A DNA stretch of 64,000 bases from Herbidospora galbida (GCF_005233835.1 NZ_SZQA01000010.1:62001-126000), one strand, 5' to 3'. Counted from the first letter of the stretch, positions 1-8,362 are shown. A program made the numbers and translations. The notes: generated by a model from the sequence alone, not told the origin.

Positions 1-434
1 TGGGCGTTCGGCAGGCTGGTGGGCGGGGTGAAGGTGAACTCGTAGGAGTTGCCCGACACGCTCAGCTCGGGGTTGGCCGCGAAGAACGTCGTCCAGGGGT
101 CGACCGGGAGCTGGATCAGCGCCCGGCCCACCCGCGAGGGCGTGGCCGAGGCGTAGAAGCGGTAGGCGTAGGTCTCACCGGCGACCAGCGGGATGCCGTC
201 GAGGCCGATGATCGCGTCCCACGGGTTGGTCGTCGAGCCGGGGATGTCGGCGCACAGGCGGCCGTCCTCCAGTTCGACGGTGACGTTGCCGGTGTTCCAC
301 CAGGGCGCGGTGGAGGTCTCGAACGTCCCGTTGGGGATCTGCTCGGGGCCCTCGTCGGCGTACGCGGCGGTGACCGGTAACAGGAGCAGGGCCGCCGCGG
401 CGAACACGGCGGTGAGGCGGGAGGGTCGCGTCAA
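1..434 (-). CDS. Secreted carbohydrate-binding enzyme, 5' part only
   Basis: These are the first 144 codons of an exported protein; the rest lies outside the window. A TTG start is chosen because GAGGTG sits a few bases upstream and an Ala/Leu-rich signal peptide follows immediately, with probable cleavage after a T-A-A-Y-A stretch near residue 26. The mature part (NGTFE near residue 34, then APWWNTGNV, then ETYAYRFYA) looks like the β-sandwich of a CBM4/9-type module, which usually precedes a glycoside hydrolase domain. A CebR-type operator lies 18 bases upstream, so a role in cellulose or β-glucan use is inferred. The catalytic domain is not visible, so the enzyme class is unknown. Confidence 0.75.
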   Translation of the reverse strand, partial: MTRPSRLTAVFAAAALLLLPVTAAYADEGPEQIPNGTFETSTAPWWNTGNVTVELEDGRLCADIPGSTTNPWDAIIGLDGIPLVAGETYAYRFYASATPSRVGRALIQLPVDPWTTFFAANPELSVSGNSYEFTFTPPTSLPNA

Positions 435-452
435 AATGCACCTCGTCAGGTA

Positions 453-466
453 TGGGAGCGCTCCCA
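453..466. promoter_or_regulatory. CebR-type operator box
   Basis: TGGGAGCGCTCCCA is a perfect 14-bp palindrome (16 bp with the flanking A and T). It is identical to the box recalled for CebR, the LacI-family cellobiose-responsive repressor of cellulose genes in Streptomyces and Thermobifida. It lies just upstream of the secreted protein gene at 1-434. No cebR gene is in the window. Confidence 0.8.
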
Positions 467-566
467 TGGCTCAGGTGCACCTGATGTTTCCAATGGGTTT
501 CACCGAGGGTCAAGAATCGCAGGTCGGCGCAGGTGGGCGACCTGCCGCGCGTCCGGATTGTCCGAT

Positions 567-575
567 GAAACTTTC
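567..575. promoter_or_regulatory. GAAACTTTC palindrome shared by secreted CBM genes
   Basis: GAAACTTTC lies between the secreted enzyme gene (minus) and the MBL hydrolase gene (plus). The same core, read as GAAAGTTTC, occurs 5' of the two CBM2-bearing secreted enzymes at 15957-15965 and 50645-50653. Function is unknown; the link to secreted carbohydrate enzymes is inferred from the three positions. Confidence 0.4.
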
Positions 576-582
576 AGCCACT

Positions 583-594
583 AGAATTTTGTTC
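583..594. promoter_or_regulatory. Putative operator AGAATTTTGTTC, copy 1
   Basis: This 12-mer ends 24 bases before the GTG of the MBL hydrolase gene. An identical 12-mer ends 23 bases before the SDR gene at 3431. With one further base it forms AGAA-N5-TTCT, one base longer between half-sites than a KstR box, so a different TetR-type regulator is likely. A possible -10 element CACAAT lies at 606-611. Confidence 0.45.
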
Positions 595-618
595 GGTACG
601 TCGGACACAATCGACCCC

Positions 619-1650
619 GTGAGAAGACCAACCGAACCGGCCAGTCCCGCCCAGCACGCCGCCTGGCTGGCCGGTCGCCTCCCCGAGGTCGAACGCGTCC
701 GCCCCGGCCTCTGGTCGATCCCCGTGCCGCTGCCCAATACGCCGCTGCGCTACGTGCTCGTCTACGCCCTCGAACTGCCCGGCGGCGTGGCGCTGATCGA
801 CGCGGGGTGGGACACCGAGGAGGCGTACGCGGCCCTCACGGCCGGGCTGAAGACGGCCGGCTACGACGTCACCGACGTCCGGGCGGTCCTGGTCACCCAC
901 ATGCACCCCGACCACTACGGCCTGGCCGGCCGGGTCAGGGAGGACTCGGGCGCCTGGATCGGCCTGCACCCCGCCGACGCCCGGCTGCTGCGCGGCCGCT
1001 ACGACGACCCCGAGGACCTGTCGGAGCGCGAACTCCGGCTGCTGCTCCGCAGCGGCATCCCGGAGGAGAAGGCCCGCGAGCTGGCGGGCTCGTCGATGGC
1101 GATCCGCCGGCTGGTCTCGGCCGGCGCCCCCGACCGGCTCATCGAGGACGGCACGCGGCTCGACCTGCCCGGCTGGGACCTGACCGCGATCTGGACGCCC
1201 GGCCACTCGCCGGGCCATCTGTGCTTCGCCGGCGAGGGGCTGCTCTTCTCGGGCGACCACGTGCTCGCCAAGATCACCCCGATGGTGGCCTTCCATCCGC
1301 AGTCGGCGCCCGATCCGCTCGCCGACTACCTCGACGCCCTGCGCGCGGTGGGCCGCCTGGACGTCGAGGAGGTCCTGCCCGCCCACGAGTACCGCTTCCC
1401 CGACCTGCTCGGCCGCGTCGAGTATGTGATCTCCCACCACCACGACCGGCTGGCCGAGATCGAGCGGGTGGTGTCCGGGGAGCCGGGCCTGACGTGCTGG
1501 CAGATCGCGACCCGGCTGACCTGGTCGCGGCCCTGGGAGTCGATCCAGGGGTTCCAGCTGCGGGCGGCCAACAACGAGACGCTCGCCCACCTGATCTATC
1601 TGGAGGCGAAAGGCCGGCTACGCGAGGAAAGAAACCTATATTACAAGTAG
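619..1650 (+). CDS. MBL-fold metallo-hydrolase
   Basis: A 343-residue metallo-β-lactamase-fold hydrolase. The Zn-binding HxHxDH motif is T-HMHPDH at residues 94-99; a second conserved segment WTPGHSPGH and a later FSGDH are also present. The reading frame is open further upstream, but GTG at 619 is chosen because the recognisable fold begins soon after it and a CACAAT -10-like element lies seven bases before it, suggesting a leaderless transcript. A paralogue at 35733-36764 shares most residues around the metal site. Such proteins often sit among acyl-CoA and sterol degradation genes in actinobacteria, where they may be thioesterases or lactonases. The substrate cannot be read from the sequence. 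Confidence 0.85.
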   Translation: MRRPTEPASPAQHAAWLAGRLPEVERVRPGLWSIPVPLPNTPLRYVLVYALELPGGVALIDAGWDTEEAYAALTAGLKTAGYDVTDVRAVLVTHMHPDHYGLAGRVREDSGAWIGLHPADARLLRGRYDDPEDLSERELRLLLRSGIPEEKARELAGSSMAIRRLVSAGAPDRLIEDGTRLDLPGWDLTAIWTPGHSPGHLCFAGEGLLFSGDHVLAKITPMVAFHPQSAPDPLADYLDALRAVGRLDVEEVLPAHEYRFPDLLGRVEYVISHHHDRLAEIERVVSGEPGLTCWQIATRLTWSRPWESIQGFQLRAANNETLAHLIYLEAKGRLREERNLYYK

Positions 1651-1674
1651 GAAATAAGTGCTACATTCGAGGCC

Positions 1675-1755
1675 ATGAGCCTGGAGTATCCCGGCGACGT
1701 CTTCTGGTACGACCTCCCCGACGACGAGGCCGAAGAATACGAGGAGGACGTCTGA
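1675..1755 (+). CDS. Acidic 26-residue mini-protein
   Basis: An ATG-started frame of 26 codons whose TGA overlaps the ATG of the next gene (TGATG). The peptide is very acidic: it starts MSLEYPGDVFWYDLPDD and ends EEYEEDV. The 40 bases upstream are unusually AT-rich for this DNA and contain TTACAA (1641) and TACATT (1662), so a promoter between the MBL gene and this ORF is plausible. It could be a real small protein, a leader that couples translation of the flavin reductase, or chance. The exact overlap and biased composition favour a translated frame. No function is recognised. Confidence 0.5.
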   Translation: MSLEYPGDVFWYDLPDDEAEEYEEDV

Positions 1756-2246
1756 TGGGCAGCATCGTGACCCTGGTCGGCAACCCCCGCAGCGGATCGC
1801 GCACGTTGACCGTCGCCGTCCGCGCCGCCGAGGCGGCCCTCGGCTCGGCCGGTGACGTGGTCGACCTCGCCGGTCTGGCCCCCCACCTGTTCGCGCCCCA
1901 GCCGGTCTCGGCCGTGGAGGTGGCGCTCGACCTCGTCAAGGACGCCGATGTGCTGGTGGTGGCGAGCCCGACGTACAAAGGGACCTACACGGGGCTCCTC
2001 AAGGCCTTCCTCGACCGCCTGCCGCCCCGGGCGCTGGCCGGGAAGCACGCGCTGCCGATCCTGGTGATGGGCGGCGCGCAGCACGCCCTGGCGGTGGAGG
2101 TCCACTTCCGGCCGCTGCTGGTGGAGCTGGGCGCGATCGTACCCACGCCGGGGCTGGCGGTGCTGGAGAGCCAGATCGCCGATCTCGACGCGGTGCTCAA
2201 GCCGTGGGCCGCGCAGCTGGAGGGGCAGCTTCCCGCCGGGGCCTAG
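1755..2246 (+). CDS. NADPH-dependent FMN reductase family protein
   Basis: A 163-residue flavodoxin-fold oxidoreductase of the NADPH-dependent FMN reductase family. The phosphate-binding loop GNPRSGSRT lies at residues 9-17, followed by the usual ASPTYKGTY segment and a GGAQHA stretch that cradles the flavin. Such enzymes supply reduced flavin to two-component monooxygenases or act as quinone/NAD(P)H reductases. The start overlaps the stop of the 26-codon frame upstream. The stop codon shares the tetranucleotide CTAG with the stop of the convergent gene at 2243-3292. No monooxygenase partner is adjacent. Confidence 0.8.
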   Translation: MGSIVTLVGNPRSGSRTLTVAVRAAEAALGSAGDVVDLAGLAPHLFAPQPVSAVEVALDLVKDADVLVVASPTYKGTYTGLLKAFLDRLPPRALAGKHALPILVMGGAQHALAVEVHFRPLLVELGAIVPTPGLAVLESQIADLDAVLKPWAAQLEGQLPAGA

Positions 2247-3292
2247 GCCAGCCGGGCCGTGCCCCGGCCCGTCACCATCGGCAGGTCGAGGATGGTGCGG
2301 ATGCCGGGGTCGGCCAGCACCACCGCGCGGATCGTGTTGACCGCGTGGGCGGCGGCCCCCGCCAGCCCGTGGTTGACCTCGTTGAGGTTCACCACGATGG
2401 TCGGCCGCCCCTCGATGTGGATCGAGAAGCCGGGGTCGGCCCAGCGCGGCACCTTGTCGGCGTCGGCCTTGTAGACGCACTCGACGGTCATGAAGGGCCG
2501 CCCGCGTACGAGGCCGGAGAAGACCCAGCGCGAGGCCGCCACCGTGCCCTGGCGCACCATGCCCGAGGCGATCTCGAAGTCTTCGGCGGCCAGCTCGAAC
2601 TCGTCCATCTCCTCGATCTCGTCGAGTTCGACGCCGAGCGCCGCGGACACGAGCTGCACGCTCTCGGTGAACAGGGCCCGCTGGAAAGCCCGGAACGGGC
2701 GCACCGCCGTGACGTAGTCTTTGGCGGTCCGGGCGAAGCCGATCAGGTCGGTGACGATGTGGTGAGACGGGTGGCCGCGGTAGTCGGAGGTCTCGCGCAC
2801 GTAGATGTGGTCGAGCCGCGACGACAGGCCCGTCAGCGTGAGGGGGAGCACGTCGCTCACGAACCCGGGGTTGATGCCGGTGCCGTGGAGCGTGGTGCCG
2901 CCCTCCTGGCAGGCCTTCTCGATGCGGTCGACGACGCTCGTGCCGTAGGCCATCGGGTAGACGAAGCCGGTCGTGGTGATGACGTTCTTGCCCGACGCGA
3001 GCAGCCTGCAGATCGTGTCGACGTCGTGGCTGTGGTCGCCGCCGAAGAAGGTCGCCGGCAGCGGCATGTGCAGCACGCAGTCGGCGTCGAGCGCCATGAT
3101 GGCGTCGACGTCGTCGGTGCAGATGACCCCCGTTTCGGGGAGGCCGACGAGCGGACCGGCGTCGATGCCGATCTTGTCGGGGTCGTAGACCAGGACTCCG
3201 GCGAGCTCGAACTCGGGACGCTCGACAACACCGCGAAGCGCGTATCCCCCCACGGCGCCGGTGGCCCACTGAACCACGCGGAGAGTGCGCAT
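2243..3292 (-). CDS. DapB-like NAD(P)-dependent oxidoreductase
   Basis: A 349-residue protein with an N-terminal Rossmann fold of the dihydrodipicolinate-reductase type (WATGAVGG near residues 9-16) and a long C-terminal domain unlike lysine-pathway DapB. Actinobacterial genomes carry many such DapB-like or diaminopentanoate-dehydrogenase-like proteins of unknown substrate, often beside lipid or sterol genes. ATG at 3292 is preferred over GTG at 3298 because GGAGG is eight bases from the ATG but only two from the GTG. It ends tail-to-tail with the flavin reductase, and its promoter is divergent from the SDR gene at 3431. Confidence 0.75.
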   Translation of the reverse strand: MRTLRVVQWATGAVGGYALRGVVERPEFELAGVLVYDPDKIGIDAGPLVGLPETGVICTDDVDAIMALDADCVLHMPLPATFFGGDHSHDVDTICRLLASGKNVITTTGFVYPMAYGTSVVDRIEKACQEGGTTLHGTGINPGFVSDVLPLTLTGLSSRLDHIYVRETSDYRGHPSHHIVTDLIGFARTAKDYVTAVRPFRAFQRALFTESVQLVSAALGVELDEIEEMDEFELAAEDFEIASGMVRQGTVAASRWVFSGLVRGRPFMTVECVYKADADKVPRWADPGFSIHIEGRPTIVVNLNEVNHGLAGAAAHAVNTIRAVVLADPGIRTILDLPMVTGRGTARLA

Positions 3293-3395
3293 TGACACGG
3301 CCTCCAGCCAGGGTGCGACGGCGGCGAAACCATATCAGAAACTCACTCGTCCGATCACTGTCCGCTACGTCCCGTTTGGTATGGTGCGCTAGTCC

Positions 3396-3408
3396 AGAAT
3401 TTTGTTCT
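3396..3408. promoter_or_regulatory. Putative operator AGAATTTTGTTCT, copy 2
   Basis: A 13-base imperfect palindrome (AGAA-N5-TTCT) between the divergent DapB-like and SDR genes. Its first 12 bases equal the motif at 583-594, and the distance to the downstream start is nearly the same. A TATGGT hexamer at 380-385 of this kilobase could be the -10 element. Confidence 0.45.
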
Positions 3409-3430
3409 CCTTGGAAGGGTGTGGGCGAGA

Positions 3431-4342
3431 ATGCCGGATGATCTCCTCAGGTACGACGGCCAGGTGGCCGTCGTCACCGGCGCCGGGCACGGTCTCGGCC
3501 GGTCGCACGCGCTGCTGCTCGCCGAGCGCGGGGCCAAGGTCGTCGTCAACGACCTGGGCGGGGCGCTCGACGGCACGGGGGCCTCCGCCGGACCGGCCGC
3601 CGAGGTGGCGGAGCTGATCGTCAAGAACGGCGGCGAGGCCGTCGCCAACGGCGACAACGTGGCCACGCCCGAGGGGGCCGAGGCGATCGTCCGGCAGGCC
3701 GTCGAGACCTTCGGGCAGCTCGACATCGTGGTCAACAACGCCGGGATCCTGCGCGACCGGTCCCTCGGGAAGATCACCGTCGAGGACTTCGACGCGGTGC
3801 TCGCGGTGCACGTGCGCGGGTCCTTCCTGGTGACCCGGGCCGCCTATCCGCACATGAAGGAGCGCGGGTACGGCCGGATCGTCAACACCTCCTCGCCCGC
3901 CGGGCTGTTCGGCAACTTCGGGCAGGCCAACTACTCCACGGCCAAGATGGGGCTGGTCGGGCTGACCAAGTCGACCGCGATCGAGGGTGCCCGGTCGGGG
4001 ATCACCGCCAACGCCATCGCCCCCATCGCCTGGACGCGGATGACCGAGTCGCTCCTGCCGGCCGAGTTCGAGGCCAAGTTCGGGCCCGAGACCATCAGCC
4101 CGCTGGTGGCCTACCTGGTCCACGAGAGCTGCGCCACGAGCGGCGAGGTGTTCTCGGTGGGCGCCGGGCGGGTGGCCCGCGTGTTCGTGGCCGAAGGGCC
4201 GGGCTGGCACGCCGACGGCGGGCTCACCGTCGAGGGGATCGCGGCGAACTGGGAGGCCATCGTGGCCGAGCAGCCCTACCTGCAGCCGACCGAGATCGGC
4301 AAGCAGGCCACCGCCTCGCTGCAGGCGATGCTGAAGCCCTAG
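3431..4342 (+). CDS. SDR, HSD17B4/Hsd4A-type 3-hydroxyacyl-CoA dehydrogenase
   Basis: A 303-residue short-chain dehydrogenase. The cofactor loop TGAGHGLG is at residues 16-23, NNAG follows, and the catalytic Y-x-x-x-K is YSTAK. The extended NDLGGALDGTG after β2 is typical of the dehydrogenase part of peroxisomal MFE-2 (HSD17B4) and of mycobacterial Hsd4A, which oxidises 3-hydroxyacyl-CoA in β-oxidation including sterol side chains. ATG at 3431 is chosen; GTG at 3419 in the same frame is possible. Substrate is inferred only. It shares a promoter motif with the MBL gene at 619 and is followed by a strong hairpin. Confidence 0.8.
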   Translation: MPDDLLRYDGQVAVVTGAGHGLGRSHALLLAERGAKVVVNDLGGALDGTGASAGPAAEVAELIVKNGGEAVANGDNVATPEGAEAIVRQAVETFGQLDIVVNNAGILRDRSLGKITVEDFDAVLAVHVRGSFLVTRAAYPHMKERGYGRIVNTSSPAGLFGNFGQANYSTAKMGLVGLTKSTAIEGARSGITANAIAPIAWTRMTESLLPAEFEAKFGPETISPLVAYLVHESCATSGEVFSVGAGRVARVFVAEGPGWHADGGLTVEGIAANWEAIVAEQPYLQPTEIGKQATASLQAMLKP

Positions 4343-4353
4343 AAGACCCGGAA

Positions 4354-4385
4354 GGGCCCGGCGTGGGGGGGAACACGCCGGGCCC
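4354..4385. terminator. Convergent-gene terminator hairpin
   Basis: GGGCCCGGCGTG (4354-4365) pairs perfectly with CACGCCGGGCCC (4374-4385) across an 8-base loop. It lies between the ends of the SDR gene and the convergent ThuA-type gene. No U-tract follows, as is common in high-GC actinobacteria. Confidence 0.8.
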
Positions 4386-4408
4386 TGCGGTGTTTCTGAG
4401 GGGTGGTT

Positions 4409-7400
4409 CTAGCTGCCGTACACCTCGAACTCCCAGAGCGAGTAGCCCCAGGCAGTGCCGCGTGCCGTGCCGTTGATGCGGACGTAGCGGGCGCTGTTGC
4501 TCAGGCCCGTGTGATCGTCGACGCCGCCGTTCTCACCGGTCACCGTCTTGATCGTCGTCCAGGTCGTGCCGTTGGGCGAGGTCTGGATCTGGTAGCCGCT
4601 GCCGTAGGCGGCCTCCCAGCTCAGTCGCACCCTGCTGATGGCGTAGGTCTGGCCGAGGTCGACCTGGATCCACTGCGGGTCGGAGAACGCGCTCGACCAG
4701 CGGGTGGTGCCGGAGCCGTCGACGGCCATCGCCGGGGTGTAGGCCGCCTCCTGGCTGGAGGCGGTGGCCGTCTTGCCCTGCGCGACGTTGGTCGGCGTCG
4801 GGTTGGTCGGGCCGCTGCTGCCGTAGACCTCGAACTCCCAGAGCGAGTAGCCCCACGCGGTGGCGCGGGTCGTTCCGGTGATGCGGACGTAACGACCGGT
4901 GGCGCTCAGGCCCGTGTGGTCGTCGACGCCGCCGTTCTCGCCGGTCACGGTCTTGACCGTGGTCCACGTGGAGTTGTTGGCCGAGGTCGCGATCGTGTAC
5001 GCCGACCCGTAGGCCGCCTCCCAGCTCAGCCTGACCCGGTTGATGTCGTAGGAGGCCCCGAGGTCGACAGTGATCGACTGCGGGTCGGCGAAGGCGCTGG
5101 CCCACCGGGTGGTGCCGCTGCCGTCGACCGCGGCCGTGCCCGGGTAGGCCGCCGACTCGGCGCTGGTCACCACGACCGGCTTGTTCAGCGCCAGGTTGCC
5201 CGTGGGCTGCTGCGGGCCGCTGCCGGTGCCGAAGGTGAAGTCGTCGACGTCGAACAGGCCGCCGCCCGTGGCGCCCTTGAACACCAGATAGAGCTGGCCG
5301 GTGCTCGTCGGCGGGTTGGTTATCGGGACGGTGACGTCCTGGAAGGTGGCGTACCCGCCGGTGGCCGGGACGGTGACCGTGGCCACGAGCGTGCCCGTCG
5401 GCGAGCCGGTCCGCACCTCCAGCGTGTTGCCGCCGGCGACCGCGCCGACCCGCGCCGTGAACGAGGTCGCCCCGCTCAGGTTGTACGGGGTGAACGCGAT
5501 CCAGTCGTTGTTGTCGATGTAGCCGACCGCCGCGCCGCCGTGCGGAGCCGCGCCGGCGACCGCCTGCACGCCGCTCTGCGACGAGAAGTGCTCGGCCTGG
5601 CGCAGCCTCGGCTGCAGCTGGGCCTGGGTGTGCGTGGTCAGGCCGCCGTTGTCGGTGTACTCGGCGTCGATGACGCCGTAGATGTTCGCGGCGGAGTCGT
5701 GCTCACCGTCGGTCGTCGTCTGCAGGACGCCCGAGCAGCCGTTCGCGCTGGTCATCGGGTGGCCGTGCGAGTCGTGGCCGAGGATGAAGCTGACCTTGAC
5801 CCGCGAGCAGGCGATCGTGCCGTCCTCCGGGTCGGTGACGGTCACCGTGAACGGGATCGCGTCGCCGAAGGAGAACAGGCCGCCGTTCACCGGGGTGTTC
5901 ACCACCACCGTCGGCGCGGTGTTGCCGACCGTGATCACCGTCGAGGCCGACGACGACTTCCCGGTCGAGTCGCGCACGGTCAGCGTCGGGTTGTAGGTGC
6001 CGTTGGCCGTGTACGTGTACGACGGGTTGGCCGCCGTCGAGTCGCTGCTGCCGTTGCCGTCGAAGTCCCACGCCAGCGTGATCGGGTCGCCGTCGGGGTC
6101 GACGGTGCCGGCCGAGGAGAAGGCGACCGTCAGCGGCGCGGGGCCGCTCGTCCGGCTCGGTGTGATGACGGCCTTGGGCGCGTGGCCGTCGGCGGCGTAC
6201 TCGATCCGGTAGAGGGCCGAGTTGCCGTCGCCGTTGAACCAGCCGGTGCCGTAGTCGAGGACGTAGAGCGCGCCATTCTTGCCGAACTCCATGTCCATGA
6301 CCTGGGTGCCCGACCACGGGAACGGGTTGATCGTCAGCCACTGCCCGGTGGAGTCGGGCACGATGTTCTTGATCCACCGGCGGCCGAACTCACCGGCGAA
6401 GAAGGTCCCGTCGTAGTAGCGGGGGAACTTGACCGTGGAGGTCGAGGCCGCGTCGTAGCGGTAGACCGGGCCGCCCATCGGCGACAGGCCGCCGCCGGTG
6501 AACTCCGCCGGGGTCGAGCCGGTGTAGGGGATCCAGCCGCGCTGCGACGGCGGCAGCGTCTGGATGCCGGTGTTGTTCGGCGAGTTGTTGGTCGGGCCGC
6601 CCGCGCAGTTGTACTTCGCGCCAGACGGACCCGACGGGAAGGTGTACTCGTTGTACGCGTCGTTGAACGACGAGCAGTAGGGCCAGCCGTAGAAGCCGGG
6701 CGCGGTGATCCGGTCGAAGGAGACCTGGCCGGCCGGGCCGCGGTTCGGGTCGGCGGTGCCGGCGTCGGGACCGTAGTCGCCCAGGTAGACGATGCCGGTC
6801 GCCTTGTCGACGCTCATCCGGAACGGGTTGCGGAAGCCCATGGCGTAGATCTCGGGCTTGGTGTTCGCGGTGCCCGGGGCGAACATGTTGCCCGACGGGA
6901 TCGTGTACGCCGGGCTGCCCGAGGCGGTCGGCTTGATGCGCAGCACCTTGCCGCGCAGGTCGTTGCTGTTGGCGCTGGTGCGCTGGGCGTCGAACGCCGG
7001 GTTGCGGCCCGCCCGCTCGTCGATCGGGGAGAACCCGGCCGAGTCGAACGGGTTGGTGTCGTCACCCGTCGACAGGTAGAGGTTGCCCTGCGCGTCGAAG
7101 TCCATGTCGCCACCGACGTGGCAGCACATGCCACGGCTGGTCGGCACGTCCAGGACGGTCCGCTCGGAGGCGAGGTTGAGCGTGTTGTCGGCGTTCACAG
7201 TGAACCGGGACAGGCGGTTCACCCCGTTGAACGGGGCGAGTTGGGCGGCGGTGCCGCTGGCCGGGGCGTCGCCCGCGGGGGTCGACAGCGGCGGCGCGTA
7301 GAACAGGTAGATCCACCGGTTGGTGGCGTACCCGGGGTCGACCGCGACGCCCTGGAGGCCCTCCTCGTCGTGGGTGTAGACGGGGATGGTGGCGGCGATC

Positions 7401-8308
7401 TTGGTGTTGCCGGCCGCGTCGGTGTAGCGGACCGCGCCGGTGCGGGCGGTGTGGAAGACGCCGCCGTCGGGGGTGACCGACAGGCTCATCGGCTCGCCGA
7501 CCTCGGCGACGCCCTTGGCCAGCTCGATCTGCTGGAAGTTGCCCGTCACCGTGGCGCCGCAGTCGGCCGCCGCGAAGCCGGCCGCGGTGCGGATGCCGCC
7601 GAGCAGGTGGTTGCGGAAGTTGGCGTCACTGTAGGAGGCGTCGGTGTGCCCCATGCCGGTGTACCAGGAGCGGCCGCCCGCGTAGTCCTGGCACCACGAG
7701 ATCGGGTGGTCGATGCCCATGCCGCCACCGGAGTAGGTGGTCTCGTCGAGGGTGGCCAGCACATGGACCTTCCCGCGCGGGTTGGCGCGGTAGCTGTACC
7801 ACTCGTCGAACCGGCTCCAGCGGTGCGGCAGGTGCGCGGTGGAGGGGTGGACCCGGTCGGAGACCCGTACGGTCGCGGTCTGCTCGGCGGGGTGCTGCTG
7901 GAAGTAGGCGCCGACGAGGTTGCCGTACCAGGCCCAGTCGTACTCGGTGTCGGCGGCGGCGTGGACGCCGGCGTAGCCGCCGCCCGCCGCGATGTAGCGC
8001 TCGAAGGCGGCCTGCTGGGTGGCGTTGAGCACGTCACCGGTGGTGGAGAGCCAGATGACCGCCTGGAAGCGGGCCAGGTTGGCGTCGGTGAACTGGGCCG
8101 CGTCCTCGGTCGCCTCGACCGTGAAGTTGTTGGCGGCGCCGAGTTGCTGGATGGCGGTGATGCCGGGGCCGATGGAGCCGTGCCGGAAGCCGGCGGTCTT
8201 GGAGAAGACCAGGACGCTGAAGTCCGCCGCGTGGGCCGGAGGGGTGGTGACGACCACGCCCGCCAGCACCAATAAGGCGCTTAAGACGACACGGATGAAG
8301 GGGCGCAC
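4409..8308 (-). CDS. Secreted ThuA / sorbosone-dehydrogenase-like / PKD / CBM multidomain protein
   Basis: A 1299-residue exported protein. Order: signal peptide (1-28, ending PPAHA); ThuA-like domain (about 30-245, with GGGYAGVHAAADTEYDW); glucose/sorbosone-dehydrogenase β-propeller (about 254-706, with CCHVGGDMDF, YLSTGDD and AMGFRNPFR); PKD domain (about 708-793); an Ig-like stretch; a CBM6-like module (about 906-1026); and two nearly identical F5/8-type (CBM32) modules (about 1040-1165 and 1173-1299). ThuA domains act on keto- or amido-sugars and the propeller is a PQQ-type aldose dehydrogenase fold, so oxidation of bound glycans outside the cell is inferred. LacI-type palindromes lie upstream. 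Fusions of this type are annotated in actinomycetes, but the substrate is unknown to me. Confidence 0.85.
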   Translation of the reverse strand: MRPFIRVVLSALLVLAGVVVTTPPAHAADFSVLVFSKTAGFRHGSIGPGITAIQQLGAANNFTVEATEDAAQFTDANLARFQAVIWLSTTGDVLNATQQAAFERYIAAGGGYAGVHAAADTEYDWAWYGNLVGAYFQQHPAEQTATVRVSDRVHPSTAHLPHRWSRFDEWYSYRANPRGKVHVLATLDETTYSGGGMGIDHPISWCQDYAGGRSWYTGMGHTDASYSDANFRNHLLGGIRTAAGFAAADCGATVTGNFQQIELAKGVAEVGEPMSLSVTPDGGVFHTARTGAVRYTDAAGNTKIAATIPVYTHDEEGLQGVAVDPGYATNRWIYLFYAPPLSTPAGDAPASGTAAQLAPFNGVNRLSRFTVNADNTLNLASERTVLDVPTSRGMCCHVGGDMDFDAQGNLYLSTGDDTNPFDSAGFSPIDERAGRNPAFDAQRTSANSNDLRGKVLRIKPTASGSPAYTIPSGNMFAPGTANTKPEIYAMGFRNPFRMSVDKATGIVYLGDYGPDAGTADPNRGPAGQVSFDRITAPGFYGWPYCSSFNDAYNEYTFPSGPSGAKYNCAGGPTNNSPNNTGIQTLPPSQRGWIPYTGSTPAEFTGGGLSPMGGPVYRYDAASTSTVKFPRYYDGTFFAGEFGRRWIKNIVPDSTGQWLTINPFPWSGTQVMDMEFGKNGALYVLDYGTGWFNGDGNSALYRIEYAADGHAPKAVITPSRTSGPAPLTVAFSSAGTVDPDGDPITLAWDFDGNGSSDSTAANPSYTYTANGTYNPTLTVRDSTGKSSSASTVITVGNTAPTVVVNTPVNGGLFSFGDAIPFTVTVTDPEDGTIACSRVKVSFILGHDSHGHPMTSANGCSGVLQTTTDGEHDSAANIYGVIDAEYTDNGGLTTHTQAQLQPRLRQAEHFSSQSGVQAVAGAAPHGGAAVGYIDNNDWIAFTPYNLSGATSFTARVGAVAGGNTLEVRTGSPTGTLVATVTVPATGGYATFQDVTVPITNPPTSTGQLYLVFKGATGGGLFDVDDFTFGTGSGPQQPTGNLALNKPVVVTSAESAAYPGTAAVDGSGTTRWASAFADPQSITVDLGASYDINRVRLSWEAAYGSAYTIATSANNSTWTTVKTVTGENGGVDDHTGLSATGRYVRITGTTRATAWGYSLWEFEVYGSSGPTNPTPTNVAQGKTATASSQEAAYTPAMAVDGSGTTRWSSAFSDPQWIQVDLGQTYAISRVRLSWEAAYGSGYQIQTSPNGTTWTTIKTVTGENGGVDDHTGLSNSARYVRINGTARGTAWGYSLWEFEVYGS
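4424..5185 (-). repeat. Tandem CBM32-coding duplication
   Basis: The two C-terminal CBM32-type modules are direct duplicates. Both contain the segments AVDGSGTTRW, VRLSWEAAYGS and VTGENGGVDDHTGLS and both end WGYSLWEFEVYGS. The DNA copies lie at about 4424-4793 and 4815-5185. The likeness implies recent duplication or gene conversion and could be an assembly or recombination hot spot. Confidence 0.8.
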
Positions 8309-8362
8309 AGGGGCGTTCCTTTCGGAGGGGGTGCCGGAACGCGTGCGCCGAACGCGTCAGAG

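Noticed and set aside
583-594. KstR site in front of the first MBL gene
   Set aside because: The half-sites are one base further apart than in TNNAACNNGTTNNA, so it was listed as a separate motif.
2243-3292. Lysine-pathway dihydrodipicolinate reductase
   Set aside because: Only the Rossmann half resembles DapB; the C-terminal part and the lack of lysine genes argue against it.
4403-8275. 1290-codon open frame on the plus strand opposite the ThuA-type gene
   Set aside because: Its residue content is Val/Gly/Arg/Asp-rich without domains, as expected from the complement of a GC-rich gene; the minus-strand frame has a signal peptide and clear domains.
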